DNA from: Hymenopellis radicata
Lineage: Eukaryota; Basidiomycota; Agaricomycetes; Agaricales; Physalacriaceae
DNA: 53,775 nucleotides
Assembly: GCA_015501595.1 (NCBI GenBank)
Contig: JADNRX010000366.1
Location: forward strand, 1-53,775
Reading direction: 5' to 3'
In this document: piece after piece, positions 22,001-32,919 of the stretch
Position numbering within the stretch: position 1 is the stretch's first letter
Layout: each line of letters begins with the position of its first letter
The notes under the pieces: generated by a model
Database searches by the model: none
What the model was told of the DNA's origin: nothing
The model's input: the letters and a program-made list of their open reading frames with translations, nothing else
Made by a program: the position numbers and the translations under genes

Positions 22001-24730
22001 AGATGGCGCGCCCAACAGAAAGAACACTGGCACATACAACAGACATCGATGCACGAACTCCCATATTACCAAGGTCTAAATCAAACAATGAACGCTCGAC
22101 ACGGGATAGCTGAATAGTTCGAAGCGACGTACATTTAACGTGAATTGGACTCATGGCTCGTAGATAGCAATGTGTCATGTCCAGCGGCTCTTCAAGATCC
22201 TCCTTCGACCGAACGACAATTCTGGCCGTTGGTTGATCACGGTCATATAATATCCGGACTTTGTCTGCAAGCCTAGGTCAGAGCGTGGACATCGAGAGTA
22301 GCGAATCAACTCACTGATCGTGTATAGCTGGCGGGCCTAAAAACCTGCATCAGTGGAGAGAATACTTCACACAGGTCATACTTGCCTGGGCTGGGATATC
22401 ACCAGCAGGAAAGTGTAGCCCTTTATATAAATCATGCGTCATATTCCAATCCACCAACTCTGCAACCACCTGGCCGTTCCAAATCTCGTCGAACTGGTAG
22501 ACTAGTACTCGATGAAACTGGGTCAGATCCTTGATGACGCCGACCACGACTCTCAAAAAGCTGTCCAAGTCCGGCGCCCCACCAAGCTGCTCGTTAATCT
22601 GAGCCATAACCGCAAACACATCCATCATTCCACCACCCGCAGGAGGGTGAGAGTTCCTTGCACCACGACGGCCCTTCACAGGCGCATTGGAAGATGCCAT
22701 GCGGGTTGAAGAAGGCGTCGAAGGCGTCTGACCCCGCGTGATTCGACGCAAACGCTCCAATGCCAACAGAGGTTTCGAACGAGAAGTGGTGCTCTCGATG
22801 ATGTCTTCCGTACTTGGAGTCCAGCTGTCATCTCCTTCCAGACCGGCTAACGAGGAAGGGGTACTGGTATTAGCAGCTGCTATGGCCTGCAATGGATCTG
22901 CTGCATTGTTGGGCTCCGCGGAGGGAGTGGGATGTACTGTCGAGGGCCCCGAAGTGATATCCTCGCCTGGGCTCGTAGCAGATACGTCCCCAAACACGAG
23001 AGTCCGCTCGGACCAGTCAGTGGAATTTCCACCATCGCCAGATACATTGCTAAGCGGCGAGAGAGCGCCAGAGGTTGCGACATGAGGTAACGGGGTAAGA
23101 GGATACAGAGGATTAAGATTGTCTCTCTCCAACTCAAACTCCATTACGAAGAGTCGAGAATTCCTCCCGGAGGAAAATTTAGGCGGCCGGTGCATTGCAC
23201 ACCAGCACGTCCAAACACGACGAGTAGCATCAGGTTGGGATGGATCCGGCGGCGCACCCCAACCAGTCAGTCGGAAAGGATGGTTGAAGTCTTGGTCATT
23301 ATCTGATGATAATTCTGTCTCGGGTTCAGCAAGGAAGTCGATATTATCCCATAGAAGAGCAGCTTGATCTTCAGGAAGAGTATCAGTGAAGCATTCCAAA
23401 GAGAAAAGGTATCGCGGCGATAACCCCAAAATCTCGGTCGAGTTCTGTCGACAAGCTTAGAAATCAGGATCGGGAAAAGAGAAAATGAAACTTACCTCTG
23501 ACACCTGTCGTACCACAAGCGTGTCTTCATACTGGTCGACAGCAACGAGGACGCCGAAACCTTGAACGGCGCCAGGAGTTCGAATAGGCTACTGTACGTC
23601 AGTAGACGTGGTAATTGATTGAAATAGAGGCTCACCTCGTCTTCACATTTGGTCAACAGACCTTCCCGTCCAACAACAACATGGTGCCCATGCTCGTCCT
23701 GCACGGCTTGGAAGCGAACGGTAAGAAGAGGTTCGTCGGAAGTCTCCGACCGACTCTCTGGTAGTGATTCCGAACCCGAATTAGATGGGGAACCCGGAGC
23801 GGTTCGAAAATCCATATCGCCCTTTTCATCGTCGGCTGTCGCGCCGTCGGTGGGTGAGCTAAACGGTGCAGCTATTACAGAAGATTCGGGCGTGTAATAG
23901 TGCCCACTTGAGGTAGCGCTGCCAGATGAAGCAAGTTTATATGTGTCTACAGGAGCTAAATGTACCAGACCCAGTTCAGCTGGATTGAACAGAAGTTCTG
24001 GATCTGGGGGAGAGGGTATTGCGGGGGGATTTCTGGAGGTATTTCTGGAGGAGCCGTTTCGGGTAGTAATGAAGGGCTTGTGGCCGTGAATGCATGCTGA
24101 GATACAACGGGAAGGGGAGGCGGACGTCTCGGATTGAAATGGGGGGAAACCTCTTCTAGTGACACAGAAAGAGTGGGAGATAGAGGTTCGGCAGACGTAG
24201 ATCTGGCAGGATTGCGCGAGAAGGAACGCGGAGACGTGTCTTCCGCAGGAAAATGGCGAAAGTTAGGAACGCTGTCGGCTATCGGAAAAGATGTCCTGTT
24301 TGATTTTGAGTGCCGCTTAGGTTTGTGTGGACGGGCCGAGGTCGGGGACGGGGTCGCGGCGACGCCTTGAGAGCGTTGGGAGCAAAGGGGTGACACGGGC
24401 GGCGTGTAGGACGGCGTGTTTGGATCACAAGCGGTATTCACAGATTCTATGTTCGTGTCGTCTGAAGGTCGTGTGCATAGCAGGTTAGTAGCGCGTGGGC
24501 GGTAGGCGGAAGCGATACATACGAGCTCGTTCGACTTCTTCCGCGATCCATCTCGTGAATTCCGGCGACGATGGCGAGCTCGTGCCCGCCAGCGACGACA
24601 ACGAGAGCCGGTGGTTGTCGGAGGCGGGCTGGATGCCGGTCAGGAGAGACTTTATTGGGTAGACATAGGACGTCGATTGAGAAGTAGGCAAGTCCTTTGG
24701 TGGGGTATCGTCCCGCTCGTCGTCGCACAT
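19083..24730 (-). CDS. Fungal phytochrome hybrid histidine kinase (PAS-GAF-PHY-HisKA-HATPase-REC)
   Basis: Nineteen exons run from 24730 to 19083. A long Ser/Pro-rich N-terminus precedes TKCEDE|PIRTPGAVQGFG (split by the intron 23589-23635), the biliverdin-binding cysteine context of fungal phytochromes. LAPVDTYKL lies upstream. GAF shows LHFPAGDIPAQ; the GAF/PHY part continues with SPIHVKYLGNMGVRASMS. The kinase has H-box NASHEVRTPLNH, N-box NLTANALKYT, DTGCGIP and GLGLAVVARIVEQLGG. The receiver has VEDN, CILMDLNMP (phospho-acceptor Asp) and the conserved Lys in LKP. Such proteins sense red/far-red light and signal by phosphorelay. Two one-base deficits, in G6 24023-24028 and T5 19650-19654, break the frame. 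Allowing for them gives exactly 1,578 codons. A 22-nt micro-exon (22315-22336) and a GC-AG intron (22337-22385) are noteworthy. The start at 24730 (MCDDERDDTPPKD) is preferred; an upstream ATG at 24814 is possible. Confidence 0.9.
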
Positions 24731-25344
24731 ATCCACGAGCACAACGGGACCAATGGAGAAGCAAGCTGAGTACCAGCCTTCATGGCAGCCACTAGCAAAG
24801 TCATTAAACAACAATGACGCGTATCACGTGCAGTCGATCGTTGGGCGATGAATCTCTTTCTCACTCCATCACTCAAGAGCGGAACCGCTGCCCCTCGATT
24901 GAATGCTTCTGTATTTGCGCGACCAATACCCTTGGCAGTAGTACATCTCGACTGCAACATCTATATCTTCTGTTGAAGTTGTATAACGTGTTCGCTGTCG
25001 TGAGTTAGTACTATTGACGAAGGTTTGCCTTCTTGCGAAAAGGAGTCACATTCACCTCGTCGCGGCGTTCTATGTAATCTCCACTTTTCGTTCCAACGTA
25101 CTATGGGTGGCGTTACCCAAGTTCGGGTTGTTGACAATTCTCCTCAGGTGCGACAGTTGACCGCTACGCTATGCACGGATCTGCTGATAGATTCGAGGCA
25201 GCGTACGCGTACATACTCACATCGCGCGGGATGAATACCTAAGCGTTACACGTCGGTGATTCTCTAGGGATGCAAACCTTGCTATAAGCGAATGCTTGTG
25301 CTACAGGAATTAGTTAGATGTCTGATACGAGGATAAATTGCAAT
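24731..25344. other. Intergenic region upstream of phytochrome
   Basis: No gene seen. It should contain the phytochrome promoter and the flank of the tRNA-like sequence. No TATA box or terminator could be assigned with confidence. Confidence 0.4.
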
Positions 25345-25422
25345 ACGACTGTAGCTTAGTGGCAAAGCACAACAATACTTCATATTGGTATTTGAACGCC
25401 TGTTCGATTCAGGCCAGTCGTA
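25345..25422 (+). tRNA. tRNA-like gene, anticodon unclear (split tRNA or relic)
   Basis: Acceptor strands ACGACTG and CAGTCGT pair over 7 bp (8 if the flanking T-A is counted). TA precedes a D-arm GCTT-AGTGGCA-AAGC, and the T-arm is GCCTG-TTCGATT-CAGGC. The anticodon region (CAACAATACTTCATATTGG, then TATTTGAAC) is about 6 nt too long and folds in more than one way, so the identity cannot be read. It may contain a very short intron, be a decayed nuclear tRNA, or derive from an organellar tRNA. Confidence 0.55.
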
Positions 25423-25497
25423 TCAGCTCCCTTCCTTCAAATTGGGCAACTTTTTGTTTTGGTTTGACTACTTATCTAATCCAATCATCTTACGCTC

Positions 25498-26843
25498 ATG
25501 ACGAGCAGAAAAGTCTGGCTCGATGTTGATCCTGTAAGTACGTGAACTGTCGTCCTTGTTGCCTTGCGCTCAACGCCAATTACCAGGGCCATGACGACGC
25601 AACCGCCATCCTCCTCGCCATTCATTGTCCCAACATCGACCTCCTGGGCATATCCACAGTGAGACCAAGTATAATCCCCCATTTTCCATCCCTACCTAAA
25701 CGGCCGACCAGGTGCACGGGAACGCCTCTGCCGACCATACCGCGATCAACGCAGCCAGGTGCTTGCTAGCCTTTGGTGCTTCCCCCAATCTTCGCGTCTA
25801 TCCTGGGGCATCCAAACCTCTCCTGCGCCCAGCCAAGCACGATCCAGAGATCCATGGCCCGGACGGTCTTGGCGGCGTCGAGGGATTTCCTGCGACTGAC
25901 GATCCGGCCGTTCTAGAGTTTATAGCCAAGAATCCGGATGGCTCAACGGCGCGTGCGTTGGATGGGATGACTACTGCCATACGGAGAGTATGGAATAGTG
26001 GGCGGGCGAAAAAGTAACTGTGATATCGTGTGGGCCTATGACGAACATTGCGCTTTTCGTCGCGGTGTATCCTGAACTCCTTGAGGCTATCGAGGAATTC
26101 GTGTTCATGGGCGGTGGAGTTGGATTGGGGAATAGATCTGCGGTGGCGGGTAAGCATTCCGTCTATTTGGATTCACGTTTCTACTAAGTTGACGGGTAGA
26201 ATACAACATCATGTGTGACCGTACGTCCTTTATTCACTTCATGTATCGTGAACTTGCTAACGCACTCAATAGCACATGCTGCTCAAATCGTATTGGACGC
26301 GCCCGTTCCGGCTGTCATGATACCCATCAACGTAACTCATACAGCTATCGCTGACCGTAGCGTCATGTGGCGGCTCCTCTCTCCAGACAGTCCTGTTGGT
26401 TCTCTTCAAGCACCTTTACCAGACGGAACAACACCACTGCGACATACGCTCATGACCTTGATCCGATTCTTTGCCGAGGCATACAAGTCGACCTTTGGCT
26501 TCGCGGACGGTCCTCCCATCCACGACGCGTTAACTGTGGCCTATGTCTCTCGACCAGACCTTTTCGCGTCTACCAGGTATCGCGTGGACGTGGAATTGAC
26601 AGGAACACATTCGACTGGCGAGACGGTCGTGGATGTTTGGAATTACTTGCAGTGCGATGACTCGTGGGGATCGACTGGAAGGAACTGTATTGTGACTCAG
26701 TCCTTGCAGGTAAAATAGGTTTATCCAACAAGACCCGGGAGCAGGTGCTCATCGATTTTCAGGTCGAAGAGTTCTTTGATAAAGTCTTCCTAGACTGTGT
26801 GAAGCGCTGTGATGCCCTTTCACCTTTGAACAGCAACGTCTAA
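25498..26843 (+). CDS. Inosine-uridine preferring nucleoside hydrolase
   Basis: Six exons (25498-25533, 25587-25658, 25712-26149, 26200-26220, 26273-26709, 26763-26843). The N-terminal VWLDVDP|GHDDA is the family's Ca2+-binding aspartate signature, followed by LLGIST|VHGNA, ISCGPMTNIAL, MGGG and EYNIMCDP, all conserved positions. DGPPIHDALTVAYV supplies the late HDA motif. The enzyme cleaves the N-glycosidic bond of nucleosides for salvage; location is probably cytosolic, as no signal peptide is seen. A one-base deficit in A5 at 26009-26013 breaks the frame between AKK and VTVISCG; allowing one more A gives exactly 362 codons. Exon 4 is only 21 nt. The intact motifs argue for a functional gene and a consensus error. 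Confidence 0.88.
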
Positions 26844-27064
26844 TGCGATATTGCGCTGTCTTCCTCTTACTTAGACTTCTGTTTGTAGTTTATGCCTACA
26901 CTATCTCCACGCCATCCACTGACCAGCACTACATATGGAATTTTCAGTCAGGAATAGATATTTCTCACTAACGGCAAGTGGCAGGTGCCTGACCACCTTC
27001 GGATCCCTTTCGGATGACTTTTGGATCACACGCGCTTGCATCTGTCCCTTAGATCCAAATGGAC

Positions 27065-27072
27065 TATAAAAA
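27065..27072 (+). promoter_or_regulatory. TATA box of the acid phosphatase gene
   Basis: tataaaaa lies 55-62 bp upstream of the ATG at 27127, a normal spacing for a fungal core promoter. Just upstream are two short related words (tcggatcc, tcggatga). Confidence 0.55.
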
Positions 27073-27126
27073 CCCACCTCATGCTCGTCCGAACACTTTG
27101 GCTTCCTTCCCTTACGTCCGAGTCAG

Positions 27127-28970
27127 ATGTCGAACAGCACAGTCCTCGGTGTCGTTCTCTTGACCCGCCATGGTGACCGTCAAGGTACTTCTGTTCACTA
27201 ATATGAAGACTTCAATGACGCGTGTGTTATGCACTAGGTTTCTACCAGAGCCCGACGACGTATACGGCGACGTCCACGGCTATTACGCCCTTGGGAAACG
27301 TGCGCGATTTCTTCTGTCGACCGTATAGTATACTCATGGGGCCGTGCAGCAACAAGAGTACCAACTCGGCCAGCTCCTGCGGAGCATCTATCTCAACTCG
27401 TCCTCCGAGTCCGTCATCTCAGGCATGAACGCGACTCTCGCCAATCAGAATCAGATCAAGAGTACGTTGTTATCTACTAAGTACTTAGAATGCCTATCTT
27501 ACACGGCATCAGTTCGCGCAGATGGCGGCGGCGAGGGAGGCGTGATTTTCAACTCGGCTGTGAGCTTGACGCAGGGTTTGTTCCCGGCCACGTCCAACTA
27601 CTCGACGACGCTCGCGAACGGGACGACGATTGAAGGCCCTTTGAGTGGTTATCAGGTACGAGTAGTGCTCTGAGTCCTCCTCGTATTGAATTGCCCTCCA
27701 GTACATCCCCAGTCCGTTCTATCACCTCCCATCTCGTCTTGATTAATTAATTGAATGTCTAGTCGAATCAGTGGAGGCGGATAACGATGTCTCCCTCGAG
27801 GGCTGGACCTCTTGCGGTGTTAGTGGGGATTCACTATGCTAAACGCGGACTGATAATTATGACAGACCTTCGATGACCATACGAACGCGTTCTACAATTC
27901 GAGCGTGTTTGCTGCCAAGCAAGCGGAGAGCGCCGAATTTCTGAACGACTTGAAACCATATCTCGATGGACGACCTGTTACGCTCTCCAACATGGTATGT
28001 GGAGTGTAGAAGTTGTCTCTAGTAAAGCTTTACCGAAGTGCTCTTTTTCAGTGGAATGTCAGTACTTTTCATGATCTTTCTTCGTTCGGCTGCACTTACA
28101 GTATGGGCTCGCTAGATTTATGATTATATGAACGTCGAAAACATCCACTCCGCGTCTTTCATGGACAACCTCCCGGACACCTTCCTCCAACAAGCCCGCG
28201 ACCTCGCCAACTGGCACGAATACGGTGTATTCAGCGACTCATCCCTGGATGGCATAGGAAACAGTACGTCCTCTTCTCTCTCATCTCCCTCACTGCCTTC
28301 AACTTTAATTTCTTCTCCTCACAGTCGCCGCACGAACCATGCTCCCCTCCATCTTCGACGCCTTCACCAGCATCACCGACGACTCAGACGCCCTCAAATT
28401 CACGTACCTCTCCATGTCCTACAAGCCCTTCCTCTCGCTCTTCAACATGACCAAGGCGGCGGAGATGAACCCCGCCCTCCAGGGCATCGTCAACTACGCC
28501 GCGGCCGTGACGCTCGAGGTCCGCGCGGCCTCCGCCGGCGGCGAGCCCGTCCTGCGGTTCAACTTCAAGAACGGGACGGACGACGACGCTTTCAGGACGT
28601 ACAGCATTCTGGACCACGAGGGCGATGTGCCGCTGTCGACGTTTGTAAACTTGTTGCAGGTATGTCATTTCTGTGGGGGGTAGGTTGTCTGAAACGGTTT
28701 CTTTCGAAAAAGCCCGCTGCGATCAACACCACGGCTGAATGGTGCACGGTCTGCAGCAACACGCAGGACAGAGGATGCGCCGCGCTCAGCCAGGCAAGCG
28801 CTGCCGCTCGGGTTCACCAAGTTATCGGTCCGGTAGGAGCTGGATTCTTGGGCGCAGGTCTTACTCTCTTCGTTGCCCTCGTCATGCTCGGTGTCCTCGT
28901 TTTCCTGGGCGTCCTCACCGTAGGAAAGGGCCGCTCCCGGTCCAAGAAATTCGCTGAAGAGAAGGCGTGA
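27127..28970 (+). CDS. Histidine acid phosphatase family protein, C-terminally membrane-anchored
   Basis: Eleven exons join in frame to 438 residues with no frame breaks. LLTRHGDRQ at residues 11-19 is the RHG catalytic motif (nucleophilic His) of the branch-2 histidine phosphatase superfamily (phytase/acid phosphatase). ILDHEGDVPLS late in the protein matches the second catalytic HD/HE position. Several N-x-S/T sequons and cysteines suggest an extracytoplasmic domain, but there is no typical N-terminal signal peptide. Near the C-terminus a strong hydrophobic segment (GAGFLGAGLTLFVALVMLGV onward) is followed by basic GRSRSKK, a likely membrane anchor. Exon 8 is a 6-nt micro-exon (28052-28057) coding Trp-Asn. 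Substrate unknown. Confidence 0.85.
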
Positions 28971-29447
28971 ATCAGAGAAAGTGGTTTGAGGAAAATACGT
29001 GTATTTGGTATTTTGATGTGTGAAACGCTGAAATGAATGTATCATTTACGAGTCAGTCCTCGACTCTCCAGATTGCTATATCATTGGAGAGAAAAAGTGG
29101 CGAATCCGAATCTTCGCAAGAAATTTGAAGATTTCGACAGTAGATAGGTCTTGACTGAATGAGCATCCTTTCATCCTCGGAGGCTCAGCACCATACTACA
29201 CAACAGGGACGAGGAACAGTCGTGAGGCCGATGTGGCGTATTGCATTGAAGTGCAAAATCTCTTTTATTTCAGCACTACGAAGTTCCTTGGTATCGGTAA
29301 ACAGAAGGCATAAAGCGAGAGCGTCAAGTAGTACAGGGATATTGCTACAAATGGTTAACATGAGTCGAATGAATTTGGGGTGTAGGATCTATCAATGTGT
29401 TGGTTGAATGCTGTGAAAAAGGTATCTAGGATCAGTGCATAAAGTTT
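28971..29447. other. 3' intergenic region between convergent genes
   Basis: Acid phosphatase and Iwr1 end toward each other here. I see no gene; an 82-codon plus-strand frame at 29159-29407 has no motif and is probably 3'-UTR sequence. Confidence 0.4.
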
Positions 29448-30557
29448 TTAGTCAGAATTATAATTGTCCTCAGAGTTCTCGTGGAATTCATCTACGAAAC
29501 ACCTTGAGACACGAATGCAACAGTTTATGAAAGGACATACCACTGCTGCCCCAGTCGGATGAATCCTCGTCTTCAGGATAGTCATTGGCGTAGTACTCCT
29601 CGGCTATAAAGCATGAATCCATCTTAACGTACAACATGAAACAAGCGCGGTACCATTGGAGTCCTCGTCAGCCTCATCCTCAACTTCGGATTCAGAATCC
29701 GAGTCGTATGGGTCAGTCAAAGAGGGAGGTAGCCCAGTTCTGGAGAGAAAGACATGAGACGGAGAGTGTTACGACTGTAAAGCGCTTTACAATGTCCCGA
29801 CGGTCGCCGCAGAATTCCACTCGCTCAACGTCGAAGGCCGATGGTAAAAGACATCCCAAACATAGTCGTCATCCTTTTCAATAGCAGGGTCCAATGTCGG
29901 TTCGCTGACTGCACATCTGATGAGGTGAATGCTCAAGAAGGAGGACGAAGAACCCACCACTCAAATACGCCTTCAACAAAGGCAAGATGTTCTCCATCTC
30001 AGCATCCATCGCAGCGCTTTCCTCTCTTTCAGGTACGGCATCGAACACGGCAAACTTTGCAGTCGATTGAGCTTTATCTTTAGCAGACACGACTTTGGGT
30101 CTTTGGAAACCACACATAAACGTGGGGGGTTAACACGATATGAGAGGCTTACGGGCTCGTAGGTGCACGCATAGTCTTTGATTCAGAGTCTTGTTCCAAA
30201 ATAGTGTATCGGCGAGAGAAGTCGTTCGAGACGCGTCGTCCTTTTGTCGCGGGGTTCACAGGCGCGACAGCGGGCGCGGGCTGTTCTGGCGCCGATGCCA
30301 GGCGGGAGACCTCAGCCTACGAAAATCAACACTGGACAACGTCTCCACCCGGGCAAACGCACCTGGATCTGCTGTTGGATCTTTTGGTCCTTCCAGGCCT
30401 CGTCCTCGACAGTCTGCGCAAACTTGAACACTCCTCCTGGCCGCGATTTCTTTCTGCGCGCTGTATCCTCGACGACGAGGGCGTCCAAGGGCTCCTCGTT
30501 CCGTTTGCGCTTTATCCGCAGAATCGTGTAAGGCTGCTGGCCCGCGTCGGTCTCCAT
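29448..30557 (-). CDS. IWR1: Iwr1-type RNA polymerase II nuclear import factor
   Basis: Minus-strand, several exons. The N-terminus (METDAGQQPYTILRIKRKR, then EPLDALVVE and GVFKFAQTVED) matches the start of Iwr1/SLC7A6OS proteins, including the bipartite basic nuclear localisation signal. The C-terminal half has the acidic Iwr1 signature: LTDPYDSDSESEVEDEADED, then SNAEEYYANDYPEDED. Iwr1 binds assembled RNA polymerase II and directs its import, and is then exported. Splice sites throughout are normal, including the join across the intron between SN and AEEYY at about 29650. The start codon lies only 62 bp from the divergent ATG of the next gene, implying a shared promoter. Confidence 0.85.
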
Positions 30558-30619
30558 GATGGTGGAAGCAAAGAAAGGCAGAGCACGTGCTTAGCTTGCT
30601 GCTCTTCCTTTTGCCCGTC

Positions 30620-31427
30620 ATGGCACATAGCGTGCCGCGCTTTTTGAATCCACATCTCTTGCCGGATTCCTCTCGAATTGTGTCCCGGAAAAATCTCAAG
30701 ACCGACGGCGAGGAAGATGACATCGATGTCGAGCTCGTTCAAACCCTCAATGAACACCTCCAGAAATTATTGGACACGACAGTCGCATATACACATGCAC
30801 CACGCCCAGAACTGGCGGCACCACCAAGCGAACTTGGTGTGTTATACTGATGCTACTCCAATTCGTGCGCTAAGTAACAGTTTTCAAATTATGGTCAACT
30901 TCGAACGGTCCTCAAACGATAAAACTGTCAAACAAATCGTGGATCAAGCCATACAGTACGTTTCTGCCTTTTATTAATGCGCTGTCTGCTAACGATTGCT
31001 GCAGACGACCCAAGCGGAAATGTGAAGATACCAAACACGAGCGGAAAGAAAGACGGCGACGCGCGCAAGCCATTGCAATGGACTATGAAACTATACTTGC
31101 CCAATCTAGCTGGCCTGTGGTAAGTTTACTGTCTTATACCCTGTCTTACTCTTACATCTGTCCCAGCGTTGCCGGAAAGAGATCATCGAAGAAAAGGTGT
31201 CTACTCTGACATCCTTCCCCAATACATGGTCTTTGAACAACTTCGCCCACTTCGAAAAACACGCCCTCCCGTCTCACCGTCGCAACTCGTGTACCACCCT
31301 TACGCGACGAATGGCCTCATAAATCCCTCAGAATCCCCGCACCAAACTCCCCATCATCGACCTGCACTCACCTCCATCTCCAAAGGCCCTAGAACGCGAC
31401 ACAGACGTAAAAAAACGGGCTTCTTGA
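30620..31427 (+). CDS. Conserved hypothetical protein divergent from IWR1
   Basis: Exons about 30620-30836, 30881-30955, 31005-31120 and from 31168 to the TGA at 31425-31427. Begins MAHSVPRFLNPHLLPDSS, then an acidic part, VFKLWSTSNGPQTIKLS, and a highly charged CEDTKHERKERRRRAQAIAM block ending in MDYETILAQS, with a basic tail (RHRRKK). I do not recognise the family. Two frame problems are visible: at the exon 2/3 join, and at C4 31217-31220, where the duplicate copy at 46651-46655 has C5 and an open frame (SFPQYMVFEQLRPLRKTRPP). Probably an intact gene with consensus errors. The basic composition suggests a nuclear or RNA-binding role, but this is a guess. Confidence 0.55.
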
Positions 31428-31586
31428 ACACTAGGGAGTTTAAAGTGGGTGTTCGCTCGAACGCGTTCGATAGTCATCCTCTTCATGTTCATCGTCGTCT
31501 GAGATGCTGTTCAGCGCAAGACCTCCTCGTCGTCCAGAATTTTATCCGTGAACTATGGCAGTCAAGTCAATCACTATTCATTGTTA

Positions 31587-31677
31587 CAGTCGTTTGCATA
31601 AATATGTGAAACTCGCAAATTCTCATTTCGCTCCGGCGACTTTCGGTCCGGCTCGATCAGAGCCAAACAAGTGACAT
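31587..31677 (+). repeat. Left terminal inverted repeat of the Tc1-like transposon
   Basis: 91 bp; pairs with 37437-37527 with one mismatch (G versus A at repeat position 49). Near-identity suggests recent activity. Confidence 0.95.
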
Positions 31678-31722
31678 AATGCTCAAATCGGGACGCGACG
31701 CTTGTTATCGCGTCCTGTCACT

Positions 31723-32795
31723 ATGCCTCCAGAGATCTCTGAAGATTTAAAGCTTCGGATGGTCCACTGGCACGACGTGGAAGGCCTGACCCAGCAATCC
31801 GTAGCAGAACGGGCTGGCTGCTCCATAGGGCTGGTGTCCAAGGTCTTGAAGTACCACCGCGAGTACGGAACCGTCAAGAATCCTTTTGCGCAGCGTTCAG
31901 GCCGACCGAGGCTTCTCAGCGATGACGACCTCAGCTACGTCGCAGAGCTGCACCATTCCAATCCCACTATCTATCTTGATGAAGTCGCCGATAAACTGTG
32001 GCGTATGCGCGACATCGAGGTTTCCTTACCTACCATCTGCCGAGCACTCGATCTCCTCCACCTTTCACGGAAACAGGTCTCCAAGCAGGCGCTGGAGCGC
32101 AGCAAGGAGCTGCGTGCCCTCTGGGAGATGGATATGGCACAATATACTGATCCAAATATGTTTGTCGCCCTAGACGAGAGTGCCATCGACAATAAAACCG
32201 TGCAACGAACGCATGGGCGGGCTATTGAAGGACAGCCTTGCGTGTTGCGAGAAACATTTCTGCGGGGCATTCGGTACTCGCTTCTGCCTGCCCTCACGAC
32301 GAATGGCATTGTGGCACTGGATATCTTCGAGGGATCCGTCACGAAGGAGCGGTTCATTAGATTTTTAGAGGAGAAAGTCGTAAGTGCTCAACAATGGCTA
32401 CTGTACCATGCTCATAGGACTAAGCAGTGCCCGTTATTGAATCCATTTCCCGCCGAACGCAGCATTGTCATTCTGGACAACTGCTCTATTCATCACGATG
32501 AGGATATTCGGAGAATTATCGAGGATGAATGTGGTATGCTTTAGCTTTGTGAACACACTCTGAAGTTGATATGTTTGTCCCTGTTCTAGGTGCCCGTCTA
32601 ATATACTTACCACCATACTCGCCGGATTTTAATCCAATTGAAGAGGCATTCTCAGCTATCAAGAAGTGGCTTCGTCGACATGAGCACTTCTTCCAATCTG
32701 CCGAAGACATGCCATGGTTGATCCACGAGGCGGCAGCAAGCGTTACTGCCGATATGGCATGGGGATGGTTTTCTGACTGTGGTTATGTACCGTAA
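31723..32795 (+). CDS. Tc1/mariner-superfamily DDE transposase
   Basis: Three exons (31723-32379, 32425-32533, 32590-32795) give 323 residues in an unbroken frame. The N-terminus is a helix-turn-helix DNA-binding region (SEDLKLRMVHWHDVEGLTQQ, then SVAERAGCSIGLVSKVLKYH) followed by a GRPRLL linker. The catalytic triad is visible: D in FVALDESAID, D in IVILDNCSIHH and E in YSPDFNPIEEAF, the DDE_3-type catalytic core. No stops or frameshifts, so it could be active. It acts on the surrounding TIRs and perhaps on the TA-flanked MITEs, though their end sequences differ. Convergent with the accessory gene, 125 bp apart. Confidence 0.92.
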
Positions 32796-32919
32796 AGTGA
32801 AGACCAATATTGAATTATGCGAATAAAGAACTAAATAGTGCGATACAATACTGATGGACCTCAAAACCAGAAGAGAAGTAAAGTAGTTCGAACAAGTAAG
32901 AAGCAAAATTCGACATCAA

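Noticed and set aside
27811..27866. Suspected frame error in the acid phosphatase gene after WTSC
   Set aside because: Using the donor gttagt at 27819 gives WTSCG|TFDDH in frame; all eleven exons then total 439 codons.
29159..29407. 82-codon plus-strand frame between acid phosphatase and IWR1
   Set aside because: No motif and it lies in the expected 3'-UTR zone of convergent genes.
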